Shown: piece after piece, positions 8,008 through 17,264 of the stretch | Position numbering within the stretch: the stretch's first letter is position 1 | Layout: the number at the start of each line of letters is the position of its first letter | DNA from: Nocardiopsis sp. N85 | GTDB taxonomy: Bacteria > Actinomycetota > Actinomycetes > Streptosporangiales > Streptosporangiaceae | Direction: 5' to 3' | DNA length: 64,000 nucleotides | Assembly: GCF_028882275.1 (NCBI RefSeq) | Contig: NZ_JARBUT010000025.1 | Span: forward strand, 27,644 to 91,643 | Position numbers and translations under genes: made by a program | The notes under the pieces: generated by a model | The model's input: the letters and a program-made list of their open reading frames with translations, nothing else | What the model was told of the DNA's origin: nothing | The model's database searches: none

Positions 8008-8223
8008 ATGAGTCGGACGAGTGCGAAGAACGACGAACGGTCGTCCAACGCCAACGCCACCGCTCTCATCTCGTACCTGCTGGGAGGGCTCGCCTTCTGG
8101 GGCGCCGTGGGTTGGGCCGTGGATCGGGCGCTGGGCTTCTCCGGCCTCTTCCTCCCCATCGGTCTCGGCGTGGGTCTGGTGGGCTCGATCTACCTCATCT
8201 ACGCCCAGTACGTCCGTTCCTGA
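8008..8223 (+). CDS. AtpZ/AtpI-like small membrane protein
   Basis: A 71-residue protein with two transmembrane helices (ALISYLLGGLAFWGAVGWAVD and a second Gly-rich helix ending IYLIYAQYV). It matches the small AtpZ/AtpI-like proteins (putative F1Fo assembly or Mg/Ca transport partners) found just upstream of atpB. ATG at 8008 preceded by CGGAGCGAGAGC. It lies between atpI and atpB on the same strand and is surely cotranscribed. Confidence 0.75.
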   Translation: MSRTSAKNDERSSNANATALISYLLGGLAFWGAVGWAVDRALGFSGLFLPIGLGVGLVGSIYLIYAQYVRS

Positions 8224-8316
8224 CCGAACACTCGGGTGCGTCCGCCCCCGCCGTGGGCAGGGGCGTCCCGACCAGAGAACCAAGGATTGAGTTGCGTCAC
8301 GACGAAAGGGATCGCC

Positions 8317-9174
8317 GTGGGTGCTGACGTGAGCGTCGTCGCGGCGTCCGAATCAGGCTGCCACCTCTTCGGGGATGGCTGTGGTTTCGAGGCTCCTACT
8401 GTCGGGAGCCTCTTCTTCCCGACGCCGTGGGTCGACTTCGGCCTGGCCGGTACCTCCGGGTTGACCAAGTACTACCTGGTGGCGGTGGTCGCACTGATCG
8501 TCGCCGCCTCCTTCTGGTACTTCACCACCCGTAGGGCCAAGGTCGTTCCGGGCCGCGGTCAGAGCGTGGCCGAACTGCTGGTCGGCTTCCTGCGCGACCA
8601 GGTCACCCGGACCACCATGGGCAAGGAGGGGGACAAGTACCTCCCCCTGATGGTGACCCTGTTCCTGTTCATCTTCTGCATGAACGTCATGGGCATCATC
8701 CCCGGCCTCCAACTGCCGGTGACCTCCAACCTGGCCTTCCCCGCGGTACTGGCCCTGTTCATCTTCATCCTGTGGAACGTGGTCGGCATCCGCCGCCACG
8801 GAGTCGGCGCCCACTTCAAGGCCCGCCTCGTCCCCGGCGGTGTCCCCGGGTGGATCCTGCCGGTCGTGGTGCCCATCGAGGCACTGTCGAACTTCGTCAT
8901 CCGTCCGGCCACGCACATGATCCGTCTGTTCGCGACCATGTTCGCCGGGCACCTGCTGCTCGCACTGTTCGCGGCCGCCGGTTTCTACATGTTCAACCCG
9001 ACCTCCCCGATGGGTCCGCTGTTCGGCGCCATCTCGGTCGGTTACTCCGGTATCGCCCTGCTCGGCTTCCTGGTCTTCACGGCCTTCGAGCTGTTCATCA
9101 TGGCGGTTCAGGCCTACGTCTTCGTCCTCCTGTCCTCCATCTACCTCGGTGAGGCCATGGAGGGCGCGCACTAG
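8317..9174 (+). CDS. atpB: F1Fo ATP synthase subunit a
   Basis: The membrane stator subunit that forms the two proton half-channels against the c-ring. A 285-residue protein with about six membrane helices. The essential arginine lies in the NFVIRPATHMIRLFATMFAG helix (the Arg before LFATMFAG corresponds to E. coli Arg210). The GTG at 8317 has GAAAGGG six bases upstream; a longer frame back to 8236 lacks such a site. The N-terminus is long and carries two cysteines (SGCHLFGDGCGF), probably outside the membrane. Confidence 0.95.
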   Translation: MGADVSVVAASESGCHLFGDGCGFEAPTVGSLFFPTPWVDFGLAGTSGLTKYYLVAVVALIVAASFWYFTTRRAKVVPGRGQSVAELLVGFLRDQVTRTTMGKEGDKYLPLMVTLFLFIFCMNVMGIIPGLQLPVTSNLAFPAVLALFIFILWNVVGIRRHGVGAHFKARLVPGGVPGWILPVVVPIEALSNFVIRPATHMIRLFATMFAGHLLLALFAAAGFYMFNPTSPMGPLFGAISVGYSGIALLGFLVFTAFELFIMAVQAYVFVLLSSIYLGEAMEGAH

Positions 9175-9280
9175 GAGAGGCCCCCGTGGTCCCTCCCGGT
9201 ACGCACCGCAAGACCTATTCGGTTCATCACGTTCGTCCGACGACGTCCATGATCGTCGGCCTGTAGTAAAGGGAATATCA

Positions 9281-9499
9281 ATGGATCTCGCCGCCATCGA
9301 AGGTAACCTCAACAGCATCGGTTACGGCCTCGCCGCCATCGGCCCCGGCATCGGTGTGGGTCTCGTCTTCGGTCTCGGTGTCCAGGCCATCGCCCGCCAG
9401 CCTGAGGCCCGTGGCGTCCTCCAGGGCCAGATGATCTTCGGCTTCGCCGTCATCGAGGCCCTGGCCATCCTCGGCTTCGTGCTCGCGTTCGCCGTCTAG
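9281..9499 (+). CDS. atpE: F1Fo ATP synthase subunit c
   Basis: The proteolipid of the rotor ring. A 72-residue hairpin of two helices joined by the polar loop RQPE (residues 39-42). Glu59 in FAVIEALAILGF is the proton-carrying carboxylate. The first helix has the Gly-rich GIGVGLVFGLG pattern typical of proton-type rings, without the sodium-binding residues. ATG at 9281 with AAAGGGA upstream. A 106-bp spacer separates it from atpB. Confidence 0.97.
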   Translation: MDLAAIEGNLNSIGYGLAAIGPGIGVGLVFGLGVQAIARQPEARGVLQGQMIFGFAVIEALAILGFVLAFAV

Positions 9500-9538
9500 T
9501 AGCACCTGGTCATAGAGAACGCGAAGGGGATGCCAACC

Positions 9539-10075
9539 GTGTATTTGGCAGCTGAAGAAAACGTCCTGCGGATTCACTGGGACGAGTTCACCTTCGGCCT
9601 CATCGCCTTCCTCATCATCCTCGGCGTCGTCTACAAGATGTGGCCGCGGTTGACGAAGGCGCTGGACGAGCGTGCCGACCAGATCGAGGGTGGCATCGCT
9701 CGCGCTCAGAAGGCCGAGGCCGAGGCGGACGAGATCCGCCAGCAGTACCGCGAGAAGCTCGAAGAGGCCCACCGCGAGTACGCCCAGGAGCTGGAGAAGG
9801 CCAAGGAGCAGCGCGCGGCGATCATCGCCGAGGCGCGCGAGGAGGCCCAGGTCGAGGCCCGCCGCATCATCGATGCGGCCCACGCCCAGATCGAGGCCGA
9901 CCGCCAGCAGGCGTTCGTCCAGCTCAAGGGTGAGATCGGCACGCTCTCCACCGAGCTCGCCAGCCGGATCGTCGGCGAGAGTCTCAGCGACAGCGCCGCT
10001 CAGAACCGCGTCATCGACCGGTTCCTGGACGAGCTGGAGCAGAGCGAGGGCAAGCAGCAAGCCGAGGTGCGCTGA
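9539..10075 (+). CDS. atpF: F1Fo ATP synthase subunit b
   Basis: Peripheral-stalk subunit: one N-terminal membrane helix (about residues 14-32, FTFGLIAFLIILGVVYKMW) followed by a long charged coiled coil rich in Ala/Glu/Arg/Gln, 178 residues in all. The GTG at 9539 is chosen because GAAGGGG ends 9 nt before it; the ATG at 9530 would sit directly against that ribosome site. The stop overlaps the atpH start by one base (TGATG). Confidence 0.93.
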   Translation: MYLAAEENVLRIHWDEFTFGLIAFLIILGVVYKMWPRLTKALDERADQIEGGIARAQKAEAEADEIRQQYREKLEEAHREYAQELEKAKEQRAAIIAEAREEAQVEARRIIDAAHAQIEADRQQAFVQLKGEIGTLSTELASRIVGESLSDSAAQNRVIDRFLDELEQSEGKQQAEVR

Positions 10076-10899
10076 TGCGTGGTATCAGCCGCACGTCGCT
10101 GACAGAGGTGACCCGGCGCCTGGACGAGAACGTCCTGGCGTCGGCCGGCACCGCCCAGAGCGGTGTCGCGTTGGGCGGCGAGCTGTTCCAGGTCGTCGGC
10201 CTGCTCACCGAGGAGCACTCGCTGCGCCGCTGGCTCGCCGACCAGGCGAACCCGTCCGAGGCCAAGACCGGCCTCATCGGGCATCTACTGGAGTCCAAGG
10301 TGTCGCCGTCGGCGGTCCTCGTGGCCTCCGACGTCGTCTCGGCCAAGTGGTCGAGCGCCCGCGACCTCGTGGACGCCCTGGAGCGGATGGCGGTCTACAC
10401 GACCATCGCCTCCCTCCAGAGCGCCGCGGCCCTGGACGGGCTGGAGGACGAACTGTTCCGCTTCGAGCGGATCGTCGCCGCCCAGCCGCGACTGCGCGAC
10501 GCCCTGACCCGTGACGGGGTCTCCCGCGAGCACAAGCTCTCCCTCCTGGAGGACCTGCTCTCGGGCAAGGTGGACTCCGCGACGCTGACCCTCGTCGGCC
10601 AAGCGGTCACCCGACCCCGGGGACGTACCCTGGAACAGGCGCTGGACAACTACGGTCGGATCGTCGCCGAGCGCGCCATGCGCTACGTCGCGGTCGTCCG
10701 CAGCGCCGTCGCCCTGAGCGAGGACCGGCAGTCCCGGCTGGAGGCCGCGTTGTCGCGGGCCTACGGCCGCGACATCCACCTGAACATCGAGGTCGTCCCC
10801 GAGATCGTGGGTGGCCTGTCCATCCAGGTGGGGGACGAGGTCATCGACGGGACCATCGCCGGGCGTATCGCCGAGGCCCAGCGCCGTCTGGCCGGCTGA
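10075..10899 (+). CDS. atpH: F1Fo ATP synthase subunit delta
   Basis: Links the b-subunit stalk to the top of the F1 head. The C-terminal part (about residues 95-274) matches the OSCP/delta family, with the conserved end VGDEVIDGTIAGRIAEAQRR. At 274 residues it is about 90 longer than the E. coli subunit; a longer N-terminal delta is usual in actinomycetes, and in mycobacteria it is fused to a b-like domain. Here atpF is separate and complete. ATG overlaps the atpF stop. Confidence 0.93.
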   Translation: MRGISRTSLTEVTRRLDENVLASAGTAQSGVALGGELFQVVGLLTEEHSLRRWLADQANPSEAKTGLIGHLLESKVSPSAVLVASDVVSAKWSSARDLVDALERMAVYTTIASLQSAAALDGLEDELFRFERIVAAQPRLRDALTRDGVSREHKLSLLEDLLSGKVDSATLTLVGQAVTRPRGRTLEQALDNYGRIVAERAMRYVAVVRSAVALSEDRQSRLEAALSRAYGRDIHLNIEVVPEIVGGLSIQVGDEVIDGTIAGRIAEAQRRLAG

Positions 10900-10964
10900 A
10901 GAAACGCAAGGCAAGCACGCACGGCGCCGGTCAGGCGCCACTTGAGAGCAAGGACAACGTAGAG

Positions 10965-12605
10965 ATGGCGGAGCTGACGATCCGGCCGGATGAGATCCGG
11001 GACGCGCTGCAGCGCTTCGTCCAGTCGTACGAGCCTGAGACCACCCGCGCGGAAGAGGTCGGTACCGTCACCTACTCCGGTGATGGCATCGCCCGCGTCA
11101 GTGGCCTTCCCTCGGCGATGGCGAACGAGCTGCTGAAGTTCGAGGACGGAACCCTGGGCCTGGCCCAGAACCTCGAAATCGGCGAGATCGGTGCCGTTGT
11201 GCTGGGCGACTTCACCGGGATCGAAGAGGGGCAGAAGGTGCGTCGCACCGGCCGCCTCCTCTCGGTGCCGGTGGGTGACGACTTCCTCGGCCGTGTGGTG
11301 GACCCCCTGGGCACCCCCATCGACGGCAAGGGCGAGATCGCGTCCACCGAGCGCCGTGAGCTGGAGTTGCAGGCCGCGACCGTGATGGAGCGCAAGCCCG
11401 TTCACGAGCCGCTTCAGACCGGTATCAAGTCGATCGACTCGATGACCCCGATCGGCCGCGGCCAGCGCCAGCTGGTCATCGGCGACCGGCAGACCGGCAA
11501 GACCGCGGTCTGCGTCGACGCGATCATCAACCAGAAGGCGAACTGGGAGTCGGGCGACCCTGACAAGCAGGTGCGCTGCATCTACGTCGCGATCGGCCAG
11601 AAGGGCTCCACCATCGCCAGCGTGCGAGGTGCCCTCGAAGAGGCCGGCGCGATGGAGTACACCACCATCGTCGCGGCCCCCGCGTCCGACGCGGCGGGCT
11701 TCAAGTACCTCGCCCCCTACACCGGTTCGGCCCTGGGCCAGCACTGGATGTACGAGGGCAAGCACGTCCTCATCGTCTTCGACGACCTGACCAAGCAGGC
11801 CGAGGCCTATCGCGCGGTCTCCCTCCTGCTGCGCCGCCCGCCGGGCCGTGAGGCCTACCCGGGTGACGTCTTCTACCTCCACTCCCGGCTCCTGGAGCGC
11901 TGCGCCAAGCTCTCCGACGAGCTGGGCAAGGGCTCGCTGACGGCGCTGCCGATCATCGAGACCAAGGCGGGCGACGTCTCGGCGTACATCCCCACCAACG
12001 TCATCTCCATCACCGACGGCCAGGTCTTCCTGGACTCCGAGCTGTTCAACCAGGGCCAGCGCCCGGCCATCGACGTCGGTATCTCGGTCTCCCGTGTCGG
12101 TGGCGCGGCCCAGACCAAGGCGATGAAGAAGGTCTCCGGTACCCTCCGTCTGGGCCTGGCCCAGTACCGCGAGCTTGAGGCCTTCTCCGCCTTCAGCTCC
12201 GACCTGGACGCGGTCTCCAAGCAGCAGCTGGCGCGCGGCGCCCGCCTGATGGAGCTGCTCAAGCAGGGCCAGTACTCCCCGTTCGCGATGGAGAAGCAGG
12301 TCGTCTCCATCTGGATGGGCACCACCGGCCGCATCGACGACGTGCCCGTCGAGGACGTGCGCCGCTTCGAGGAGGACTTCCTGGACTTCCTCGACCGCGA
12401 GCACACGAGCGTCCTCGACGACATCCGTGAGAGCGGGAAGTTCGAGAGCCAGACCGAGCAGGCCCTGGAGGGCGCGCTCGACAAGTTCAAGCAGGGCTTC
12501 CAGACCTCAGCGGGCACGCTCCTGGGCACCGAGGCCGAGGCCGAGGCGCTCGAAGAGGAGAACGTCGGCCAAGAGACCATCAAGGTCGCCAAGGGCGGGA
12601 AGTAA
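10965..12605 (+). CDS. atpA: F1Fo ATP synthase subunit alpha
   Basis: Non-catalytic nucleotide-binding subunit of F1, 546 residues. P-loop GDRQTGKT at 173-180, and the arginine-finger region SVSRVGGAAQTKAM typical of alpha. The ~35-residue acidic C-terminal extension (EAEAEALEEEN) beyond the E. coli length resembles the actinobacterial alpha extension that in mycobacteria restrains ATP hydrolysis (family knowledge; function here inferred). Sixty-five bases separate it from atpH. Confidence 0.97.
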   Translation: MAELTIRPDEIRDALQRFVQSYEPETTRAEEVGTVTYSGDGIARVSGLPSAMANELLKFEDGTLGLAQNLEIGEIGAVVLGDFTGIEEGQKVRRTGRLLSVPVGDDFLGRVVDPLGTPIDGKGEIASTERRELELQAATVMERKPVHEPLQTGIKSIDSMTPIGRGQRQLVIGDRQTGKTAVCVDAIINQKANWESGDPDKQVRCIYVAIGQKGSTIASVRGALEEAGAMEYTTIVAAPASDAAGFKYLAPYTGSALGQHWMYEGKHVLIVFDDLTKQAEAYRAVSLLLRRPPGREAYPGDVFYLHSRLLERCAKLSDELGKGSLTALPIIETKAGDVSAYIPTNVISITDGQVFLDSELFNQGQRPAIDVGISVSRVGGAAQTKAMKKVSGTLRLGLAQYRELEAFSAFSSDLDAVSKQQLARGARLMELLKQGQYSPFAMEKQVVSIWMGTTGRIDDVPVEDVRRFEEDFLDFLDREHTSVLDDIRESGKFESQTEQALEGALDKFKQGFQTSAGTLLGTEAEAEALEEENVGQETIKVAKGGK

Positions 12606-12608
12606 CCC

Positions 12609-13529
12609 ATGGGTGCACAGCTTCGCGTCTATCGCCGGAGGATCCGCGCGACGAAGTCGACGGCGAAGATCACCCGTGCGATGGAGCTCATCGCCACGAC
12701 GCGCATCACCAAGGCGCAGCGTGCGGCTGAGGCTGCCGGACCCTACGCGCGGGAGATCACCAGGGCGGTCTCGGCCCTGGCGAGCCGGGTGTCCGACCAC
12801 CCGCTGCTGACCGAGGCCGAGAACCCCACCCGTGCCGCCGTCCTGGTCATCACCAGTGACAAGGGCCTGGCCGGCGCCTTCTCGTCCAACGTCCTCAAGG
12901 AGGCCGAATCCCTCGCTCAGCTCCTCAAGGAGCAGGGCAAGGAGGTCGTCACCTACATGGTGGGCCGTAAGGGCATGGCCGCCTACAGGTTCCGCGACCG
13001 CAAGGTCGAGGACCAGTGGGAGGGCATCACCGAGCGTCCGACCTACGCGCACGCCCAGGAGATCGGCACCGCGCTCATGGAGAGGTTCGCCCAGGACACC
13101 TCCGAGGGCGGCGTTGACGAGATCCACGTGGTTTCGACCGAGTTCGTGTCGATGCTGACCCAGCGCGCGGCCGCCACGCGGGCGCTGCCGCTGGAGGTGG
13201 AAGAGGTCGACGAGGCGGAGCTCGAAGCCGCGCACGGCGGGCAGGCCCTGCCGCTGTACGAGTTCGAGCCCTCCGCCGAGGAGGCGTTGGACCGGCTGCT
13301 CCCGCAGTACGTGACCAACCGCATCTACTTCGCCCTCTTGGAGTCCGCGGCATCCCAGCAGGCGTCCCGTCGCGCGGCCATGAAGGCCGCCACCGACAAC
13401 GCCGAGGAACTCGCCAAGAACCTGACCCGTCTGGCCAACCAGGCGCGGCAGGCCGAGATCACCAACGAGATCAGTGAGATTGTCGGCGGTGCCGACGCGC
13501 TCTCTGCTGCAAGCGCGGGAAGTGAGTAA
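12609..13529 (+). CDS. atpG: F1Fo ATP synthase subunit gamma
   Basis: The central rotor shaft: N- and C-terminal coiled-coil helices (MGAQLRVYRRRIRATKSTAK at the start; KNLTRLANQARQAEITNEIS at the end) around an alpha/beta domain. A 306-residue protein, the usual actinobacterial length. The ATG at 12609 starts three bases after the atpA stop, so the genes are coupled. Confidence 0.96.
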   Translation: MGAQLRVYRRRIRATKSTAKITRAMELIATTRITKAQRAAEAAGPYAREITRAVSALASRVSDHPLLTEAENPTRAAVLVITSDKGLAGAFSSNVLKEAESLAQLLKEQGKEVVTYMVGRKGMAAYRFRDRKVEDQWEGITERPTYAHAQEIGTALMERFAQDTSEGGVDEIHVVSTEFVSMLTQRAAATRALPLEVEEVDEAELEAAHGGQALPLYEFEPSAEEALDRLLPQYVTNRIYFALLESAASQQASRRAAMKAATDNAEELAKNLTRLANQARQAEITNEISEIVGGADALSAASAGSE

Positions 13530-13534
13530 GAAAA

Positions 13535-14977
13535 GTGACTGCGACTGTTGAAGAGACGACCGGTGCCGGCACCGCCACCGGTCGTATCGCCCGGGTCACC
13601 GGCCCGGTCGTCGACGTGGAATTCCCCGTCGGCTCCATCCCTGGTATCTACAACGCCCTCCACACCGACGTGACCGTCGGTGGCGAGACGAAGGTCATCA
13701 CCCTGGAGGTCGCCCAGCACCTGGGTGACAACCTGGTGCGGGCCATCTCCCTCGCCCCGCAGGACGGTCTGGTCCGTGGCGCCGAGGTGCGCGACACCGG
13801 CGAGCCCATCAGTGTGCCGGTCGGCGACATCGTCAAGGGTCACGTGTTCAACACCCTGGGCGAGTCCATGGACGTGCCGATCGCGGAGCTCAACGTCACC
13901 GAGCGTTGGCCGATCCACCGCAAGCCGCCGGCGTTCGACCAGCTTGAGTCCAAGACCGAGATGATGGTCACGGGCATCAAGGTCATCGACCTTCTCACCC
14001 CGTACGTGCGCGGTGGAAAGATCGGTCTGTTCGGTGGTGCCGGTGTCGGCAAGACCGTGCTGATCCAGGAGATGATCACCCGTATCGCCCGCAACTTCGG
14101 TGGTGTGTCCGTGTTCGCCGGTGTCGGCGAGCGCACCCGTGAGGGTACGGACCTCTTCCTGGAGATGGACGAGATGGAGGTCCTCCAGGACACCGCTCTC
14201 GTCTTCGGCCAGATGGACGAGCCCCCGGGCACCCGTCTGCGCGTGGCGCTGTCGGCTCTGACCATGGCGGAGTACTTCCGCGACGTTCAGAACCAGGACG
14301 TGCTCCTGTTCATCGACAACATCTTCCGTTTCACCCAGGCGGGTTCCGAGGTCTCCACGCTGCTGGGCCGTATGCCCTCCGCCGTGGGTTACCAGCCCAA
14401 CCTGGCCGACGAGATGGGTCAGCTCCAGGAGCGGATCACCTCGACCCGGGGTCACTCGATCACCTCCATGCAGGCGATCTACGTCCCCGCGGACGACTAC
14501 ACCGACCCGGCTCCGGCGACCACGTTCGCCCACCTGGACGCGACGACCGAGCTCTCCCGCCCGATCTCGCAGAAGGGCATCTACCCCGCGGTGGACCCGC
14601 TGGCGTCGACCTCCCGCATCCTCGACCCGCAGTACGTGGGTCAGGAGCACTACCAGGTCGCGCAGCGGGTCAAGGAGATCCTCCAGCGCAACAAGGACCT
14701 CCAGGACCAGATCGCCATCCTCGGTATGGACGAGCTGTCCGAAGAGGACAAGATCATCGTCAACCGCGCGCGTCGCATCGAGCGCTTCCTGTCGCAGAAC
14801 ATGTTCGTGGCGGAGAAGTTCACCGGTACGCCGGGTGTGTTCGTTCCCCTGGAGGAGACCATCGCCTCCTTCAAGGGTCTGTGCGACGGTGAGTACGACC
14901 ACCTGCCCGAGCAGGCGTTCCTCGACGTCGGCAACATCGACATGGTCGTCGAGAAGGCCAAGAAGCTCCAGGGCTGA
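13535..14977 (+). CDS. atpD: F1Fo ATP synthase subunit beta
   Basis: The catalytic subunit of F1. A 480-residue protein with P-loop GGAGVGKT at 167-174, the catalytic GERTREG segment, Walker B VLLFIDNIFRFTQAG, and the conserved ALSALTMAEYFRD. GTG start at 13535, five bases after the atpG stop. Very strong conservation makes the call certain. Confidence 0.98.
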   Translation: MTATVEETTGAGTATGRIARVTGPVVDVEFPVGSIPGIYNALHTDVTVGGETKVITLEVAQHLGDNLVRAISLAPQDGLVRGAEVRDTGEPISVPVGDIVKGHVFNTLGESMDVPIAELNVTERWPIHRKPPAFDQLESKTEMMVTGIKVIDLLTPYVRGGKIGLFGGAGVGKTVLIQEMITRIARNFGGVSVFAGVGERTREGTDLFLEMDEMEVLQDTALVFGQMDEPPGTRLRVALSALTMAEYFRDVQNQDVLLFIDNIFRFTQAGSEVSTLLGRMPSAVGYQPNLADEMGQLQERITSTRGHSITSMQAIYVPADDYTDPAPATTFAHLDATTELSRPISQKGIYPAVDPLASTSRILDPQYVGQEHYQVAQRVKEILQRNKDLQDQIAILGMDELSEEDKIIVNRARRIERFLSQNMFVAEKFTGTPGVFVPLEETIASFKGLCDGEYDHLPEQAFLDVGNIDMVVEKAKKLQG

Positions 14978-15041
14978 AACCGCGCGGAGCGTCCGTCGAG
15001 GTGATGGCGGGCGACGGGCGGGATAGTTCTCAGTTCTCGGT

Positions 15042-15074
15042 CGGGGCCGGCCGCCGTCATGGTGGTCGGCCCCG
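15042..15074 (+). terminator. Hairpin between atpD and atpC (attenuator or RNA-stability element)
   Basis: Arms CGGGGCCGGCCGCC and GGTGGTCGGCCCCG pair over 14 bp with two G-U wobbles around a 5-nt loop. It is inside the operon, so it could lower atpC readthrough or protect the upstream mRNA. Confidence 0.45.
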
Positions 15075-15107
15075 CCGAATCCAATCGCTGGCCGAGGAGT
15101 TCAGGCA

Positions 15108-15497
15108 GTGTCGAAGAAGCTTTTCGTCGAGATCGTCTCGCCCGAGCACGAGGTTTGGGCCGGCGAGGGCGACATGGTCATCGCGAAGACCGTCGAGGGT
15201 GAGATCGGTATCCAGCCGGGGCACATCCCCGTGCTGTCGCTGCTCGCCGAGGACGCGGTCGTCCGCGTGCTGGGCGCGCGGGAGAACGGAGAGGTCCGGG
15301 CCGCCGCGCACGGCGGGTTCATCTCGGTGTCGGGCGAGGGTCGGATCTCCATCCTCGCCGAGACCGCGGAGCTGGCCGAGGACATCGACGTCGACCGTGC
15401 CCGCACGGCGCTGAAGAAGGCGACCGAGGCGGACGACGACGCCGCCCTGGTGCGCGCTCGCAGCCGCCTGCGCGCCGCCGGTGAGGACGTCGCCTAG
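15108..15497 (+). CDS. atpC: F1Fo ATP synthase subunit epsilon
   Basis: Rotor subunit that couples gamma to the c-ring and can inhibit hydrolysis. A 129-residue protein: N-terminal beta-sandwich (KLFVEIVSPEHEVWAGEGDM, then GEIGIQPGHIPVLSLL) and a short C-terminal helical hairpin. GTG at 15108. It is separated from atpD by 130 bp containing a hairpin, wider than the other gaps in the operon. Confidence 0.95.
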   Translation: MSKKLFVEIVSPEHEVWAGEGDMVIAKTVEGEIGIQPGHIPVLSLLAEDAVVRVLGARENGEVRAAAHGGFISVSGEGRISILAETAELAEDIDVDRARTALKKATEADDDAALVRARSRLRAAGEDVA

Positions 15498-15587
15498 GGC
15501 GCGTTCCGTGGGCGCCGCCCGCCGCTCGGCAGTGTGAGCGGCCGGAGGGACACGCCCTGGTTCTACCGACCGAAAGACGGGGGTGGT

Positions 15588-16052
15588 ATGGAACAACCTC
15601 TGGAGTTCCTACGGTGGGCGCTCCTCGCCCTCGTCCTGTGCGCGGTGGCGGTGGTGTGCGCCGGTCTGCTGCGCCGCCGGCTCCTCCTGCGGCGCGGTGG
15701 CACGGTGGAGTGTCATCTCCGTTCCCCGGGCATGAGGGGGCGCCGGGGCTCCTGGCGGATCGGCCTGTGCCGGTACGGCTCGGAGAACCTGGGCTGGTTC
15801 CCCGCCTTCTCGATCAGACCGCGGCCGACAGCAGAGCTGTCGCGCCGCGGTCTCGTCATTGTGGGGCGCCGATCGCCGGAACCGGCGGAGCACCTGCCCT
15901 CGGACGTCACCGTCGTGCAGGTGGGCTGGGCCGCCCAGGACGGACGTGAACCGAAGACGGCCGAGATGGAGATCGCCATGAACGACGCGACCCTGACCGG
16001 TTTCCTGTCCTGGATGGAGTCGATGCCGCCCGGCACCCGCTGGGAGGCCTGA
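15588..16052 (+). CDS. DUF2550 family membrane-anchored protein
   Basis: A 154-residue protein of unknown function conserved just after atpC in actinomycetes. One N-terminal membrane helix (FLRWALLALVLCAVAVVCAG), a cluster of arginines and leucines, then a soluble domain with GGTVECHLR and WRIGLCRYGSENLGWF, the DUF2550 signature as I recall it. ATG 15588 follows GGGGGTGG; the frame extends upstream to a GTG at 15534, which is less likely. A role in cell-envelope biology has been suggested only by context. Confidence 0.8.
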   Translation: MEQPLEFLRWALLALVLCAVAVVCAGLLRRRLLLRRGGTVECHLRSPGMRGRRGSWRIGLCRYGSENLGWFPAFSIRPRPTAELSRRGLVIVGRRSPEPAEHLPSDVTVVQVGWAAQDGREPKTAEMEIAMNDATLTGFLSWMESMPPGTRWEA

Positions 16053-16131
16053 GCGGTGTCCCCGCCCTCCTCCCGGCCGGCCCGGTGCGCCGCCGCCACG
16101 GCGGGCGAGCGGCATGGCAGGATGCGTGTCC

Positions 16132-16647
16132 ATGGTCTCATCGCGGTTGCGGGGCCTGACGGCCCTCGCCCTTCTCAGCCCGTTCATCGTCGCCTGCCAG
16201 CCGCCCGGTGGTCATGTCGCCGCGGTCGCCACCGGACACTTCACCGCCGGGCACCGGTTCCCGGTCGTCATGATCACCTGGTGCGGTGAGGAACCTCCCC
16301 GCCAGATCGACCTGCTCGGCGAGGAACAGCGAAGACATCTGGTGGCCACCCGCGCGTTCGAGGGCGACTCCATCGAGGTCGACCTGTCCGCCCCGGGGGA
16401 GGACTGGCGCATCGTCGACGACGACGGCCGCGCGGTCTACCGGATGGGCCCCGACTCCCCCCAGGAGGAGTACCTGTTGGGGGTGGGCACCGCGGAGGCC
16501 GAGCCCGGTGAGGAGACCGAGCACGACATCGCCGTGCTGCGGTTCACCACCGAGGCCCTGGCCTCCGAACAGGGCGTGTACGCGAGCGTCTCCCGTGAGG
16601 GTGAGGCCGAGTACACCGATCCGGGTGCGTTCCCCCCGGCCTGCTGA
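16132..16647 (+). CDS. Hypothetical lipoprotein
   Basis: The N-terminus has basic residues, a hydrophobic stretch and a lipobox-like FIVAC, so the product is predicted to be exported and lipidated. The ~150-residue mature part (TAGHRFPVVMITWCGEEPPR and an acidic C-terminal half) matches nothing I recognise. ATG 16132 lies 8 nt after CAGGAT, a possible -10, suggesting a near-leaderless mRNA; ATG 16114 is an alternative. It is convergent with the adenosyltransferase gene, 20 bp away. Confidence 0.6.
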   Translation: MVSSRLRGLTALALLSPFIVACQPPGGHVAAVATGHFTAGHRFPVVMITWCGEEPPRQIDLLGEEQRRHLVATRAFEGDSIEVDLSAPGEDWRIVDDDGRAVYRMGPDSPQEEYLLGVGTAEAEPGEETEHDIAVLRFTTEALASEQGVYASVSREGEAEYTDPGAFPPAC

Positions 16648-16667
16648 TCCCGGCCGCCCTCAGGGGA

Positions 16668-17264
16668 TCAGCGCTCCCCGCCGGGCTTCCACAGGACCTC
16701 GTCGCCCTCCTCCGCCACGTACCGACCCAGGATGAACAACAGGTCGGAGAGGCGGTTGAGGTACCGCGCGGTGAGCGGGTTGACGGTGTCGCCGTGCTCG
16801 GCGATGGCCGCCCACACACCGCGTTCGGCCCGGCGCACCACGACCCGGGCGGTGTGCATCAGGGCGACGGTGGGGGATCCGCCGGGGAGGATGAAGCTCC
16901 GCAGGGTGGGCAGGTCGGCGTTGTAGGTGTCGCAGGCCTCCTCCAGCCGGGTGACGTACTCCGGCAGGACGCGCAGTGGCGGGTACCCGGGGTCGGGCAC
17001 GATGGGTGTGGACAGGTCGGCCCCGAGGTCGAACAGTTCGTTCTGCACGCGGGAGAGCAGTGTCCGCACGTCCTCGGGGACCTCGCCGAAGGTGAGCACG
17101 GAGCCGATGGCGGCGTTGGCCTCCTCGGTGTCGGCGTACCCGACGATCCGCGAGTCGTTCTTGTCCGTGCGGCTCATGTCGCCGAGCGCCGTGGTGCCGG
17201 CGTCCCCGGTGCGCGTGTAGATCTTGGACAGCACGACCGGCTTGTCCGTGTCCCGTTGAGTCAT
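16668..17264 (-). CDS. Cob(I)alamin adenosyltransferase, PduO type
   Basis: Transfers the adenosyl group of ATP to cob(I)alamin, making coenzyme B12. A 198-residue protein with the N-terminal ATP loop YTRTGDAGTTALGD, the middle SFILPGGSP, the helix ARVVVRRAERGVW and C-terminal NRLSDLLFILGRY, all PduO/MMAB hallmarks. Its product is the cofactor needed by the isobutyryl-CoA-mutase-type enzyme encoded at about 38-39.7 kb, and MeaB at 31 kb is a chaperone for such mutases, so the three may serve one pathway (inference). Confidence 0.93.
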   Translation of the reverse strand: MTQRDTDKPVVLSKIYTRTGDAGTTALGDMSRTDKNDSRIVGYADTEEANAAIGSVLTFGEVPEDVRTLLSRVQNELFDLGADLSTPIVPDPGYPPLRVLPEYVTRLEEACDTYNADLPTLRSFILPGGSPTVALMHTARVVVRRAERGVWAAIAEHGDTVNPLTARYLNRLSDLLFILGRYVAEEGDEVLWKPGGER

